Source: Streptococcus minor DSM 17118 | Lineage (GTDB): Bacteria > Bacillota > Bacilli > Lactobacillales > Streptococcaceae | Direction of reading: 5' to 3' | DNA: 36,151 bases | Assembly: GCF_000377005.1 (NCBI RefSeq) | Contig: NZ_AQYB01000021.1 | Location: 1 to 36,151 of the forward strand | Shown here: piece by piece, positions 19,747 through 28,739 of the stretch | Layout of the letters: every line of letters starts with the position of its first letter | How positions within the stretch are numbered: the first letter of the stretch is position 1 | The notes under the pieces: generated by a model | Database searches by the model: none | The model's input: only the letters and a program-made list of their open reading frames with translations | What the model was told of the DNA's origin: nothing | Made by a program: the position numbers and the translations under genes

Positions 19747-21312
19747 ATGAAACAGAAACTCAGCTTGCTACTCCTGCTATTCCTAGCTTTTATCACGACA
19801 GGATATAGCGTCAAAGCAGACAATTACCTCCGTGTTGGCATGGAAGCAGCCTATGCTCCCTTTAACTGGACACAAGAGGACGACTCCAACGGTGCTGTTC
19901 CCATCGAGGGGACCAATCAATATGCCAACGGTTATGATGTCCAGATTGCAAAGAAAATTGCGACTTCCATGGGTAAAGACCTCTTGGTTGTGAAAACATC
20001 CTGGACAGGTTTGATTCCAGCTTTGACCTCGGGAAAAATCGATATGATTGCTGCAGGGATGAGTCCGACGGAAGAGCGCAAATTAGAAATCGCCTTTTCC
20101 AACAGCTACTACACCAGCGTACCGGTCTTAGTAGTTGCAAAAGATGGAGATTTTGCTAAGGCCAAAAGCTTAGAAGATTTCGAAGGTGCTAAAATCACTG
20201 CCCAGCAAGGAGTTTGGCATGTTCATCTTCTACCACAACTAGTTGGTGCGAAGTCACAGACTCCAATGGGAGATTTCTCCCAAATGCGTCAGGCATTAGC
20301 ATCAGGCATTATTGACGCCTATATTTCAGAACGCCCTGAGGCCTTAACTGCTGAAAGTGCCAATTCCAAGTTCCTCATGGTGACACCGGAGCCAGGTTTT
20401 GAAGTAGCTGAATCTGATGCCGCAATTGCTGTCGGCCTACGAAAAGATGATATTGATTCCCTAGTCAACGTCAATGAAGTGCTTGACACGATTTCAGAAA
20501 CAGACCGTGTCGCACTCATGGACAAAATGATTGACATCCAACCTGCTGACAACAGTGTTGAGGGAGCTGAGTCAAGTTTCTTCCAGCAAGTTCTTACTAT
20601 TTTAACAAAGAACTGGAAGCAGTTCCTACGAGGCACTGGAATCACCCTGCTCATTTCTATAATTGGAACCATCACCGGTCTCATCATCGGTCTACTAATT
20701 GGTGTCTACCGCACTGCCCCAACAGCTGCTAACAAGGGATTGGCTATCCTACAAAAAGTCTTTGGCTGGTTGCTCAGTGTCTACATCGAAATTTTCCGTG
20801 GTACCCCTATGATTGTTCAATCTATGGTTATCTATTACGGAACTGCCCAAGCATTTGGCATTTCATTGGATCGAATTCTTGCAGCTATTTTTATCGTTTC
20901 CATCAATACGGGGGCATACATGAGTGAGATTGTTCGCGGTGGTATCTTTGCAGTGGACAAGGGACAATTTGAAGCAGCGACTGCCCTTGGCTTCACCCAC
21001 AGTCAAACCATGCGCAAAATTGTGCTACCACAAGTCATCCGCAACATACTCCCTGCAACTGGTAATGAATTTGTCATCAACATCAAGGATACTTCTGTGT
21101 TAAATGTGATCTCGGTTGTTGAACTCTACTTTTCAGGAAACACTGTCGCAACCCAGACCTATCAATACTTCCAAACATTTACCATTATCGCTGTCATCTA
21201 CTTTGTGCTTACCTTTACAGTCACCCGTATCCTCCGCTATGTAGAGAAACGTTTTGATACCGATACCTACACTACTGGTGCCAATCAAATGCAAACGGAG
21301 GTACTCAACTAA
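19747..21312 (+). CDS. Polar amino acid ABC transporter, fused substrate-binding protein and permease (GlnP-like)
   Basis: One 521-residue chain combining the binding protein and channel of an amino acid importer, a fusion common in streptococci and lactococci. Residues 1-25 are a signal peptide ([15 protein letters not shown]...VKA). Residues about 28-255 are a family 3 solute-binding domain ([29 protein letters not shown]). Residues about 285-505 are the HisM/GlnP-type permease ([19 protein letters not shown]; the EAA loop [21 protein letters not shown]). The ATG at 19747 follows TAGGAG; an upstream ATG in frame would give an implausible 19-residue prefix overlapping the promoter. It is 1 nt overlapped with its ATPase (TAATG). 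Substrate is probably glutamine or another polar amino acid, which sequence alone cannot settle. Confidence 0.9.
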   Translation: MKQKLSLLLLLFLAFITTGYSVKADNYLRVGMEAAYAPFNWTQEDDSNGAVPIEGTNQYANGYDVQIAKKIATSMGKDLLVVKTSWTGLIPALTSGKIDMIAAGMSPTEERKLEIAFSNSYYTSVPVLVVAKDGDFAKAKSLEDFEGAKITAQQGVWHVHLLPQLVGAKSQTPMGDFSQMRQALASGIIDAYISERPEALTAESANSKFLMVTPEPGFEVAESDAAIAVGLRKDDIDSLVNVNEVLDTISETDRVALMDKMIDIQPADNSVEGAESSFFQQVLTILTKNWKQFLRGTGITLLISIIGTITGLIIGLLIGVYRTAPTAANKGLAILQKVFGWLLSVYIEIFRGTPMIVQSMVIYYGTAQAFGISLDRILAAIFIVSINTGAYMSEIVRGGIFAVDKGQFEAATALGFTHSQTMRKIVLPQVIRNILPATGNEFVINIKDTSVLNVISVVELYFSGNTVATQTYQYFQTFTIIAVIYFVLTFTVTRILRYVEKRFDTDTYTTGANQMQTEVLN

Positions 21313-22052
21313 TGACTCAGACAATTTTAGAAATCAAGCATTTGAAAAAATCCTTTGGAGCGAATCATGTTCTAAAAGATATTTCCCTTACTGTTCAAAA
21401 AGGAGAGGTCATCTCCATCATTGGCTCATCTGGTTCAGGAAAATCAACCTTCCTACGCTCTATCAACCTTTTGGAGGAACCTACTGGTGGAGAAATTCTC
21501 TTCCATGGACAAAATGTCCTAGAAAAAGGCTACGACCTGACCACCTACAGAGAAAAATTAGGCATGGTTTTCCAATCCTTTAACCTCTTTGAAAATCTCA
21601 ATGTGCTAGAAAATGCCATCGTTGCTCAAACCACCGTCCTCAAGCGCTCCCGCTCAGAAGCTGAAGCTATTGCTAAGGAAAATCTCAACAAGGTTGGGAT
21701 GACTGAACAATACTGGACAGCCAAGCCCAAACAACTCTCAGGTGGACAAAAACAACGTGTAGCTATCGCAAGAGCCCTCTCTGTCAACCCAGAAGCTATG
21801 CTTTTTGACGAGCCAACTTCTGCCCTAGATCCAGAAATGGTCGGTGAAGTCCTTAAAACCATGAAAGCTTTGGCCGAAACAGGCTTGACTATGCTCATTG
21901 TAACCCACGAGATGGAGTTCGCTAAAGAAGTCTCTGACCGCGTCATCTTTATGGACCAAGGTGTCATTGCCGAACAAGGAACCCCTCAAGAGATATTTGA
22001 AAATCCAAAAGAAGAACGCACCAAAACTTTCCTCCAACGTTTCTTAAAATAA
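21312..22052 (+). CDS. Polar amino acid ABC transporter ATP-binding protein (GlnQ-like)
   Basis: ATPase subunit for the fused transporter immediately upstream. 246 residues with Walker [10 protein letters not shown] at 38-46, Q-loop FQSFNLF at 87-93, signature LSGGQKQR at 142-149, Walker B ending in DEP at 166-168, and the H-loop [14 protein letters not shown]. These are typical of the PAO/GlnQ group. It starts at an ATG overlapping the previous stop (TAATG), so the two subunits are coupled, and it ends at a strong terminator. The two genes form a complete importer. Confidence 0.93.
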   Translation: MTQTILEIKHLKKSFGANHVLKDISLTVQKGEVISIIGSSGSGKSTFLRSINLLEEPTGGEILFHGQNVLEKGYDLTTYREKLGMVFQSFNLFENLNVLENAIVAQTTVLKRSRSEAEAIAKENLNKVGMTEQYWTAKPKQLSGGQKQRVAIARALSVNPEAMLFDEPTSALDPEMVGEVLKTMKALAETGLTMLIVTHEMEFAKEVSDRVIFMDQGVIAEQGTPQEIFENPKEERTKTFLQRFLK

Positions 22053-22057
22053 ATACT

Positions 22058-22097
22058 AAAAAAGAGTTTTCTAAACAAGTTTAGGAAACTCTTTTTT
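22058..22097 (+). terminator. Terminator of the amino acid transporter operon
   Basis: AAAAAAGAGTTT with AAACTCTTTTTT, extended inwards by CTAAAC/GTTTAG with a mismatch, starting 5 nt after the stop codon. The 238 nt that follow show no gene; one AT-rich palindrome (ATTTTATAT/ATATAAAAT, 22249-22278) is present. Confidence 0.85.
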
Positions 22098-22335
22098 ATC
22101 TCATTCGCACTGATTGTCCATCACTGCAGTATGAACTTCAATAAACTGACAAACACCCTCGTGTCGTTAATTGGTTCTTTTCAGATTACCAACTAAAAAG
22201 ATAGGATTAGAAAACGGAACCTTACCATTTCCAGTCGACAAAAGGTATATTTTATATGCATATATTTTTATATAAAATCCAATAGATAATGAGTCTGATC
22301 TAGAAAAGAGAAGAGCCCTTTCTAAGAAAAAAAAT

Positions 22336-22362
22336 AAAATGCAACGTATAAAGTTGCATTTT
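22336..22362 (-). terminator. Terminator of the 69-residue protein gene
   Basis: AAAATGCAAC/GTTGCATTTT, a perfect 10-bp stem with a 7-nt loop. On the minus strand it is followed by A and eight T residues, so it is a classic intrinsic terminator 18 nt after the stop. Confidence 0.85.
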
Positions 22363-22380
22363 CTGGTGAAATATATACGA

Positions 22381-22590
22381 TTAGCCTTCGTATTTTTTAT
22401 GATTTTTATCGTAAAAATCAATCAGACCTAAAGCAGTCGCAAATGAGATGTTATCAATCTTTGCTCTACCTTGTGCAAGGGCAATAACAGACATTTCACG
22501 GGCATTTGTTTCTTTACTGATACGGTAACCAGTGATTTTTTTGTCACGTACCCAGCCCACTACTGCTGCAACTTTTTCGTAGCTTGTCAT
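22381..22590 (-). CDS. Small conserved protein with a helix-turn-helix-like segment
   Basis: A 69-residue protein (MTSYEKVAAVVGWVRDKKIT to DFYDKNHKKYEG). The segment ITGYRISKETNAREMSVIAL looks like the two helices of a Cro/XRE-type DNA-binding motif: 'YRISKETN' fits helix 2, followed by a turn and a recognition-like helix. It also resembles a small-protein family in streptococci that I cannot name. It has its own perfect consensus promoter, an AAAGGGG site and a strong terminator, so it is a dedicated and probably well-expressed transcript. DNA binding is an inference from pattern; no dimerisation or ligand domain is present. Confidence 0.75.
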   Translation of the reverse strand: MTSYEKVAAVVGWVRDKKITGYRISKETNAREMSVIALAQGRAKIDNISFATALGLIDFYDKNHKKYEG

Positions 22591-22627
22591 TAGGAACCCC
22601 TTTCTTTTTTACTTCTTACTATTAGTA

Positions 22628-22656
22628 ATTATAGTACAGGTTTTATAAATTGTCAA
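22628..22656 (-). promoter_or_regulatory. Perfect consensus promoter of the 69-residue protein gene
   Basis: TTGACA (22651-22656), 17-nt spacer, TATAAT (22628-22633) on the minus strand: every hexamer base is consensus and the spacing is optimal, the strongest promoter by sequence in the window. Confidence 0.9.
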
Positions 22657-22708
22657 TATACAAAGAGTGAATTTCACAAAAAATCTGGACACTTTTGCTT
22701 AAAAAGTC

Positions 22709-23596
22709 TTATTTTGCTTTCAAGGCTGAAAGTATTTGAGCACGGATATCCTCTACTCCATTTGGAGAGTTTGGTAAAAAGATAGTCTGATTTCCTGCAG
22801 AGGCAAACTGATTGAGGGTATCAAGGTACTGGTTGGTTAAGAGAATGGCCATAATCTGTTCTTCTGACATGTCAACATTGGCTTCCTTCAGTTCAGCAAT
22901 TGAATCTGCCAAACCATCTACAATGGCTTTACGTTGCTGGGCAATACCTACACCATGTAGGCGATCTTTTTCAGCTTCTGCTTCAGCTGCTGTGACGATT
23001 TTAATCTTATCTGCATTGGCCAATTCTTGAGCCGCTACACGTTTACGTTGAGCAGCATTGATTTCGTTCATGGATTGCTTCACTTCAGAGTCTGGTTCAA
23101 CTTTGGTAATCAGAGTTTTAACAATAATATAACCATAGGTAGACATTTCTTCAGCAACCTGCTTTTGAACTTCCAAGGCGATTTCATCCTTTTTCTCAAA
23201 GAGTTCATCCAAAGTTAGTTTTGGAACAGAGGAACGAAGGGCATCTTCAATATAGGACTTGATTTGTTCTTCTGGACGCATCAGCTTGTAGTAGGCGTCC
23301 ATAACATTTTGCTCATTAACACGATACTGCGTAGCGATATTGAGGGTTACAAAGACGTTGTCATTTGTCTTCGTTTCTACAATCAACTCGCTCTGCAACA
23401 TCCGAAGCTGGATACGCGCTGCAATCCGGTCGATACCAAAAGGCATGCGGATATGAATGCCACTTGAAACTGTGGCCTGGTACTTACCAAAACGCTCAAT
23501 GATAACGACCGTCTGCTGTCTAACAACATAAAGTGTGCTAGCCACAACAGATAGGATAATAAGAATCAACAATAGTGGAAAAATATACATAAACAT
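22709..23596 (-). CDS. SPFH/band 7 (stomatin-like) membrane protein
   Basis: Membrane-anchored scaffold of the stomatin/prohibitin/flotillin family (QmcA-like). 295 residues: one N-terminal membrane helix (about 2-25), the band 7 domain (about 27-185, starting VVRQQTVVIIERFGKYQATVSSGIH), then a long charged helix with AEAEAEKDRLHG, and a C-terminal region ending SALKAK. Relatives organise membrane microdomains and often work with proteases. It begins 24 nt after the ilvA stop with GAGGAGA, so it is probably co-transcribed with ilvA, a pairing with no obvious metabolic logic. No clear terminator follows. Confidence 0.88.
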   Translation of the reverse strand: MFMYIFPLLLILIILSVVASTLYVVRQQTVVIIERFGKYQATVSSGIHIRMPFGIDRIAARIQLRMLQSELIVETKTNDNVFVTLNIATQYRVNEQNVMDAYYKLMRPEEQIKSYIEDALRSSVPKLTLDELFEKKDEIALEVQKQVAEEMSTYGYIIVKTLITKVEPDSEVKQSMNEINAAQRKRVAAQELANADKIKIVTAAEAEAEKDRLHGVGIAQQRKAIVDGLADSIAELKEANVDMSEEQIMAILLTNQYLDTLNQFASAGNQTIFLPNSPNGVEDIRAQILSALKAK

Positions 23597-23620
23597 AGAG
23601 TATCTCCTCTGAATAATAGA

Positions 23621-24871
23621 CTAAACCAACATTTGATAGAGAGAATCATTCTCATGTAGGTTAACGTAGTTCGGGTCGAAAGTTTCTAGCCGAGAAATAA
23701 AAGCGGGAAAATCATTTTTATCACCTAGGGCAATACCGATGAGAACAGGTCCCGTCCCCTTATTGGCACGCTTGATATACTCAAAACGGGTGATATCATC
23801 GTTTTCTCCCAAAATATCATTTACAAACTCGCGAAGGGCACCTGGACGCTGGGGGAAATTGACTACAAAATAGTGCTTGACCCCTGCATAGATGAGTGAG
23901 CGCTCTTCCATTTCTGGCATACGGTTAATATCGTTGTTACCGCCTGAAATGATACAACAGATGGTCTTGCCTTTAATCTGGTCTTTTATGACATCTAGGG
24001 CAGCTATAGAGGCCGCGCCTGCAGGCTCCGCCACAATTCCTTGCTTAGAATAAAGATCTAGGATGGTCTCAGAAATCCAGCCTTCATCTACACCAATCAA
24101 CTGATCTACATACTTTCTTGCAACTTCATAGGTAGTTGCACCGACCTTCTGCACTGCTATACCATCTGCAAATTTATCAATTTGCTCCAGCTTGACTGGC
24201 CTTCCCTTATCAAAAGCAGCTTTCATGGAACGTGCACCACTGGCTTCGACACCGATTAGCTTGATCTCAGGAGCTTGGTCTTTCAAATAAGCTGACACTC
24301 CTGCAATCAGACCGCCTCCACCGACTGGTATTAAGATTTGATCAAAGGCAATGCCTTGCTGATCGGCCTGCTCTAAAATTTCAACAGCCACCGTTCCCTG
24401 ACCAGCCTGAACATTGTTATCATCAAAAGGATCAATAAAGATTTTTTCTGTTTCCTCAGCAAAATCTAAAGCTGCTCGAGCAGATTCGTCAAAGGTATCC
24501 CCTATCAGACGAATTGTCACATAGTCACCCCCAAAAAACTGAACCTGGCTAATCTTTTGTTGAGGGGTTGTTACGGGCATAAAGATAGTAGCTGGAATCT
24601 TCATTTCATTACAGGTATATGCAACCCCTTGGGCATGATTTCCAGCCGAAGCACACACAACTCCATTGGCCTTTTCCTGACTGGTCAACTGTGAAATGGC
24701 ATAATAGGCTCCTCGAATCTTGAAGGAGCGAACTCGTTGTTCGTTTTCGCGCTTGGTATAGATTTCAGCCTCATATTTCTCGGACAGGTATCGGTCATAA
24801 TACAGGGAAGTCCTGACCACTACCTCTTTTAAGACTTGATAAGCCTCTTCAACTTTTCTAGCTGAAAGCAT
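23621..24871 (-). CDS. ilvA: Threonine deaminase (threonine ammonia-lyase) IlvA
   Basis: PLP enzyme that converts threonine to 2-oxobutanoate and ammonia, the committed step to isoleucine. 416 residues, the shorter Gram-positive form. The catalytic domain carries the PLP lysine K51 in SFKIRGAY, the substrate segment CASAGNHAQGVAY, and the phosphate-binding PVGGGGLIAG. The C-terminal 90 residues (about 325-416, YFVVNFPQRPGALREFVND) form a single ACT-like regulatory domain, which in relatives mediates isoleucine feedback. It has its own promoter and a 5' leader of about 110 nt, so it is not simply the tail of ilvBNC. Confidence 0.94.
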   Translation of the reverse strand: MLSARKVEEAYQVLKEVVVRTSLYYDRYLSEKYEAEIYTKRENEQRVRSFKIRGAYYAISQLTSQEKANGVVCASAGNHAQGVAYTCNEMKIPATIFMPVTTPQQKISQVQFFGGDYVTIRLIGDTFDESARAALDFAEETEKIFIDPFDDNNVQAGQGTVAVEILEQADQQGIAFDQILIPVGGGGLIAGVSAYLKDQAPEIKLIGVEASGARSMKAAFDKGRPVKLEQIDKFADGIAVQKVGATTYEVARKYVDQLIGVDEGWISETILDLYSKQGIVAEPAGAASIAALDVIKDQIKGKTICCIISGGNNDINRMPEMEERSLIYAGVKHYFVVNFPQRPGALREFVNDILGENDDITRFEYIKRANKGTGPVLIGIALGDKNDFPAFISRLETFDPNYVNLHENDSLYQMLV

Positions 24872-24906
24872 GTCTTTTCTCCTCTTTCATTACTGTATTC
24901 ACTCGT

Positions 24907-24923
24907 TACTTTACCATAAAGTA
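24907..24923 (-). promoter_or_regulatory. Perfect inverted repeat in the ilvA leader
   Basis: TACTTTA-CCA-TAAAGTA, a 7-bp perfect palindrome with a 3-nt centre, in the 5' untranslated leader about 35-50 nt before the ilvA ATG. It may be an operator or a small hairpin; no T run follows. Confidence 0.4.
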
Positions 24924-24986
24924 CATTCTTTTCAGCAAGGCGATAAGAATCTACACTCGTCTGGTCAAGTCTTTCAGCTCTTGTAT

Positions 24987-25015
24987 ATTATAGCATATCC
25001 TGAAAAAGTTAGCAA
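24987..25015 (-). promoter_or_regulatory. ilvA promoter
   Basis: TTGCTA (25010-25015), 17-nt spacer ending in TGC, TATAAT (24987-24992) on the minus strand: a -35 plus an extended -10. Confidence 0.8.
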
Positions 25016-25046
25016 TTAAATTATAGAAAATCTTCGGACCTACTTT

Positions 25047-25060
25047 GGTAGAACTGAAGT
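25047..25060. repeat. Fragment of the streptococcal intergenic repeat
   Basis: GGTAGAACTGAAGT is identical over 14 nt to 26238-26251 in the ilvN-ilvC gap. It lies between the ilvC terminator and the ilvA promoter and looks like a decayed copy of the same element. Confidence 0.4.
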
Positions 25061-25086
25061 GTACTTTGTGTTTTTTTTTTAGAGAG

Positions 25087-25109
25087 AAAAAACGGGCCAA
25101 TCCCGTTTT
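25087..25109 (-). terminator. Terminator of ilvC
   Basis: AAAACGGG/CCCGTTTT (8 bp, 5-nt loop) followed by further T residues on the minus strand, 12 nt after the ilvC stop. A run of ten T (plus strand) follows at 25071-25080. Confidence 0.8.
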
Positions 25110-25121
25110 GTTCTATCTTGA

Positions 25122-26162
<1,041 letters not shown>

Positions 26163-26197
26163 TTATGATTTTTTTGGTTGATTGAATACCGTGAATA

Positions 26198-26300
26198 TTC
26201 AAAGAAAACGACTGCCAGACTAGGCGACGAAGACGAAGGTAGAACTGAAGTTCACCAAGTCGAGTCAACGCAGTACAGGGTTCATTTTCAAAGAGCATTA
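26198..26300. repeat. Dispersed intergenic repeat element between ilvN and ilvC
   Basis: This roughly 100-bp segment is bounded by TTCAAAGA at both ends (26198-26205 and 26287-26294) and its right end supplies the TAA stop codon of ilvN. Its start on the minus strand, TAATGCTCTTTGAAAATGA, resembles the conserved ends of the short intergenic repeats scattered through S. suis and related genomes. It encodes nothing credible. It could mediate RNA structure or recombination. Confidence 0.5.
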
Positions 26301-26774
26301 GTCACGACTGAAACCAGTGGCCCCCGTCCTCGCCAGATTTTTGATGCCATAAGGTTGAACAACTCGAAGGAGAGCTTCAATTTTATTGGCATCACCTGTT
26401 ATCTGGATAGTGATAGAATGAGGAGCGACATCGACCACACTGGCTCTAAAAGGCTGGATGATGGCTAAAATCTCTGCACGCTTACTAGCTGGAGCTGCAA
26501 TCTTAACCAGAAGAACTTCTCTTTCCAGGTGAGGTATATCTGTAATATCCTTGACACGAACCACATCAACTAAACGGTTGAGCTGCTTAGCAATCAAATC
26601 TACCTCATCCAGATTGTCTACCTCAATAATAACGGTCACGCGCGATATGCCGGGAACTTCAGTCGGACCAACGGATATGGAGTTGATATTGACTTGACGC
26701 CTTGATAGGACACCTGTGAAACGATTGAGAACTCCTGAAGAATCTCGTAACTTAGCTGTTAACATTCTACGCAT
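26298..26774 (-). CDS. ilvN: Acetolactate synthase small (regulatory) subunit IlvN/IlvH
   Basis: Regulatory subunit that stimulates IlvB and confers valine feedback inhibition. 158 residues with an N-terminal ACT domain (MRRMLTAKLRDSSGVLNRFTG, about 1-75) and the C-terminal ALS_ss_C domain (about 80-155, VAPHSITIQITGDANKIEALL). The ATG overlaps the ilvB stop by 8 nt, so synthesis is coupled. The stop codon lies at the edge of the intergenic repeat, which may have trimmed or replaced the original 3' flank; the length is nevertheless normal. Confidence 0.93.
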   Translation of the reverse strand: MRRMLTAKLRDSSGVLNRFTGVLSRRQVNINSISVGPTEVPGISRVTVIIEVDNLDEVDLIAKQLNRLVDVVRVKDITDIPHLEREVLLVKIAAPASKRAEILAIIQPFRASVVDVAPHSITIQITGDANKIEALLRVVQPYGIKNLARTGATGFSRD

Positions 26775-28470
26775 TGAACTTCACCCCCAACATTTCATGA
26801 TTGGCCTTGCCGGCTGGTACCATCGGGAGTACATGCTCGCGATTGGAAATAGACACTTCAATCAGCATAGGTTTGTTTTCTAAGATTACCTCTAGGTCCT
26901 CCTTAATCGTGGCTGGCTTGTCAAATAAGTAGTGAGCAATCCCATAGGCTTCAGCTAGGAGTTGGAAATTCGGCTCATCATCAAAGGTCGAATGACTCCG
27001 GTGTTCGTCATAGAAAGACTCCTGCCATTGCCGAACCATTCCCAATGAATGATTATTGAGTAACACAACTTTGATAGGTATACCATAGCCATTGAGGATA
27101 GCCAGCTCTTGGTTCGTCATTTGGAAACCACCATCTCCAACAAAGAGAACAACCTCCTTATCAGGATTCGCTAACTTGGCCCCAATAGCAGCCGGAATTC
27201 CAAATCCCATGGTTCCCATGCCACCCGATGTAATCAGCTGGCGACCTTTTTTAAAGGGATAGTACTGGGCCGTCCACATCTGATGCTGACCGACATCTGT
27301 GATAACGATCGCTTCACCGTCAGTCAGATTACCGATGACTTCGATGACCTCCTGTGGTTTAACAAAGGTGTCATCTCGATCGTAGCCAAATGGAGCTTTA
27401 CGCTTGTTTTCCAAGACATGAGCTGTCCAATCTGCATAATCTGTTTCAACCTTATCATAGCGCAAGAGCATCTCCAAGGTCTTCTTGGCATCTCCGACAA
27501 CAGGAATAGCTGTTTTGACAACCTTGCCAATCTCAGCTGGATCCACATCAATATGGGCCACTGTTGTATCAACAGCAAAACTATCGACCCGACCGGTTAG
27601 GCGGTCATCGAAGCGCGCCCCTATATTGAGGATAAAGTCAGCTTCGGTCAAGGCCATATTTGAGGCATAAGAGCCGTGCATCCCTCCCATCCCTAGTGAT
27701 AATTCGTGTTGGATAGGCATGGTTCCTAAGCCCAACAAAGTAGAAACTACTGGAATGTGATAACGCTCCGCAAAAGCAATCAATTCCTGATTGGCATCTG
27801 CATAATTGACCCCTCCACCTGTCAGTATGACTGGTTTTTTAGACTGGCTCAACTGCTTCAAAATCTTCTTCACCTGCATACCATTTGGTTCAATCGTTGG
27901 CTGATAGCTCGGTAAATGAACAGTTGGTTCATTATAGGCTTGGATGATTTTTTCCTGAACATCTTTGGGAACATCAATGACCACCGGCCCTGGTCGACCT
28001 GTGGTCGCGATATGGACAGCTTCTGTGATGATGCGAGGGATGTCCTCGGTTTGGCGAATTTGATAATTGTATTTAGTGATAGGGGTAGTAATCCCGATGA
28101 TATCTGCTTCTTGAAAGGCATCTTTTCCGATACCAGGAGTGGCTACCTGACCTGAGAAAACCAATAACGGAACACTATCTCCCATGGCATCAGCAATTCC
28201 TGTAATGGCATTTGTAGCACCTGGTCCGCTGGTTACGACTGCCACACCAAGCCGACCGCTAGACTTAGCATACCCTTCAGCTCCATGAATAGCTCCCTGT
28301 TCATGGCGGGCTAAAATATGGCGAATACCCTTATAATGGTAAATGGCTTCGTAAAGCGGTAACACAGCTCCACCAGGGTAGCCAAAAATTGTTTCCACTC
28401 CTAATTGGGCCAAAGTATCTAGGATTAAATAGGCTCCTGAACGAGCTGTATCTAATTGTATCTGTTGCAA
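26767..28470 (-). CDS. ilvB: Acetolactate synthase large subunit IlvB
   Basis: TPP- and FAD-dependent enzyme that condenses pyruvate with pyruvate or 2-oxobutanoate, the first common step of valine, leucine and isoleucine synthesis. 567 residues: N-terminal PYR domain with the TPP-activating glutamate in RHEQGAIHGAEGYA, central FAD domain, and C-terminal PP domain with the TPP-Mg motif GDGGFQMTNQELAI ... NN. The start codon is TTG (28468-28470), preceded by GGGAGGA at good spacing. It is the first gene of ilvBN(C), with an exact CodY box just upstream of its -35. Confidence 0.95.
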   Translation of the reverse strand: MQQIQLDTARSGAYLILDTLAQLGVETIFGYPGGAVLPLYEAIYHYKGIRHILARHEQGAIHGAEGYAKSSGRLGVAVVTSGPGATNAITGIADAMGDSVPLLVFSGQVATPGIGKDAFQEADIIGITTPITKYNYQIRQTEDIPRIITEAVHIATTGRPGPVVIDVPKDVQEKIIQAYNEPTVHLPSYQPTIEPNGMQVKKILKQLSQSKKPVILTGGGVNYADANQELIAFAERYHIPVVSTLLGLGTMPIQHELSLGMGGMHGSYASNMALTEADFILNIGARFDDRLTGRVDSFAVDTTVAHIDVDPAEIGKVVKTAIPVVGDAKKTLEMLLRYDKVETDYADWTAHVLENKRKAPFGYDRDDTFVKPQEVIEVIGNLTDGEAIVITDVGQHQMWTAQYYPFKKGRQLITSGGMGTMGFGIPAAIGAKLANPDKEVVLFVGDGGFQMTNQELAILNGYGIPIKVVLLNNHSLGMVRQWQESFYDEHRSHSTFDDEPNFQLLAEAYGIAHYLFDKPATIKEDLEVILENKPMLIEVSISNREHVLPMVPAGKANHEMLGVKFNA

Positions 28471-28491
28471 CGAGATTCCTCCCTTCTTTTA

Positions 28492-28521
28492 TATTATCTT
28501 ATCATATTATTATCTTATCAT
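28492..28521. repeat. 14-bp direct repeat in the ilvB leader
   Basis: TATTATCTTATCAT occurs at 28492-28505 and 28508-28521 (period 16) in the roughly 100-nt ilvB 5' leader. No attenuator-type leader peptide with runs of Ile, Leu or Val codons, and no T-box, was seen. Confidence 0.6.
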
Positions 28522-28575
28522 CAGTTTACATGATTATAAGAAATGATATATTTTTAGATATTCGATATATCCATT

Positions 28576-28603
28576 ATCATATCATAAAATCATAGAAAGT
28601 CAA
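28576..28603 (-). promoter_or_regulatory. ilvB promoter
   Basis: TTGACT (28598-28603), 16-nt spacer, TATGAT (28576-28581) on the minus strand. The -35 is 3 nt from the CodY box. Confidence 0.65.
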
Positions 28604-28606
28604 CAA

Positions 28607-28621
28607 AATTTTCAGAAAATT
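28607..28621. promoter_or_regulatory. CodY box at ilvB
   Basis: AATTTTCAGAAAATT matches the CodY consensus AATTTTCWGAAAATT at all 15 positions. Placed 3 nt upstream of the ilvB -35, it predicts repression by CodY when branched-chain amino acids are plentiful. Confidence 0.88.
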
Positions 28622-28635
28622 CCTACTTTTTAAAC

Positions 28636-28652
28636 CTTAACATCTCCTTAAA
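28636..28652 (-). promoter_or_regulatory. CiaR-like direct repeat, minus strand
   Basis: On the minus strand TTTAAG-GAGAT-GTTAAG fits the CiaR site NTTAAG-N5-WTTAAG except for one base (G for W). No -10 follows at 10-11 nt, so if CiaR binds here it would act on the ilvB promoter from upstream or on the divergent gene. Confidence 0.45.
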
Positions 28653-28673
28653 GCGATTGAGAGTTGCTCATTT

Positions 28674-28706
28674 TTTTAGTTTCCTTTTAGAAAAGCTCGC
28701 TATAGT
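28674..28706 (+). promoter_or_regulatory. CiaR-like promoter of the glycosyltransferase operon
   Basis: TTTTAG (28674-28679), 5 nt, TTTTAG (28685-28690), 10 nt, then TATAGT (28701-28706). The spacing is that of CiaR-activated promoters (two hexamers 5 nt apart, -10 about 10 nt on), but each hexamer has T for A at one position. There is no conventional -35. Confidence 0.45.
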
Positions 28707-28739
28707 AAGTCTAATACCAAAAAAGAAAGAGGTGTTTAT

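Noticed and set aside
19747..21312. Accidental gene fusion of binding protein and permease
   Set aside because: This fusion is a known arrangement for streptococcal and lactococcal amino acid transporters, so it is not an anomaly.
22167..22421. 84-codon minus-strand frame after the 69-residue gene
   Set aside because: It overlaps the terminator and the end of the 69-residue gene in another frame and has no initiation signal.
26178..26468. Plus-strand 96-codon frame across the ilvN-ilvC gap
   Set aside because: It is read from the intergenic repeat and from antisense ilvN; it has no ribosome binding site and low-complexity composition.
28471..28580. T-box riboswitch or leader-peptide attenuator at ilvB
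   Set aside because: No T-box sequence, no terminator/antiterminator pair, and no short frame with Ile/Leu/Val runs in the roughly 100-nt leader.
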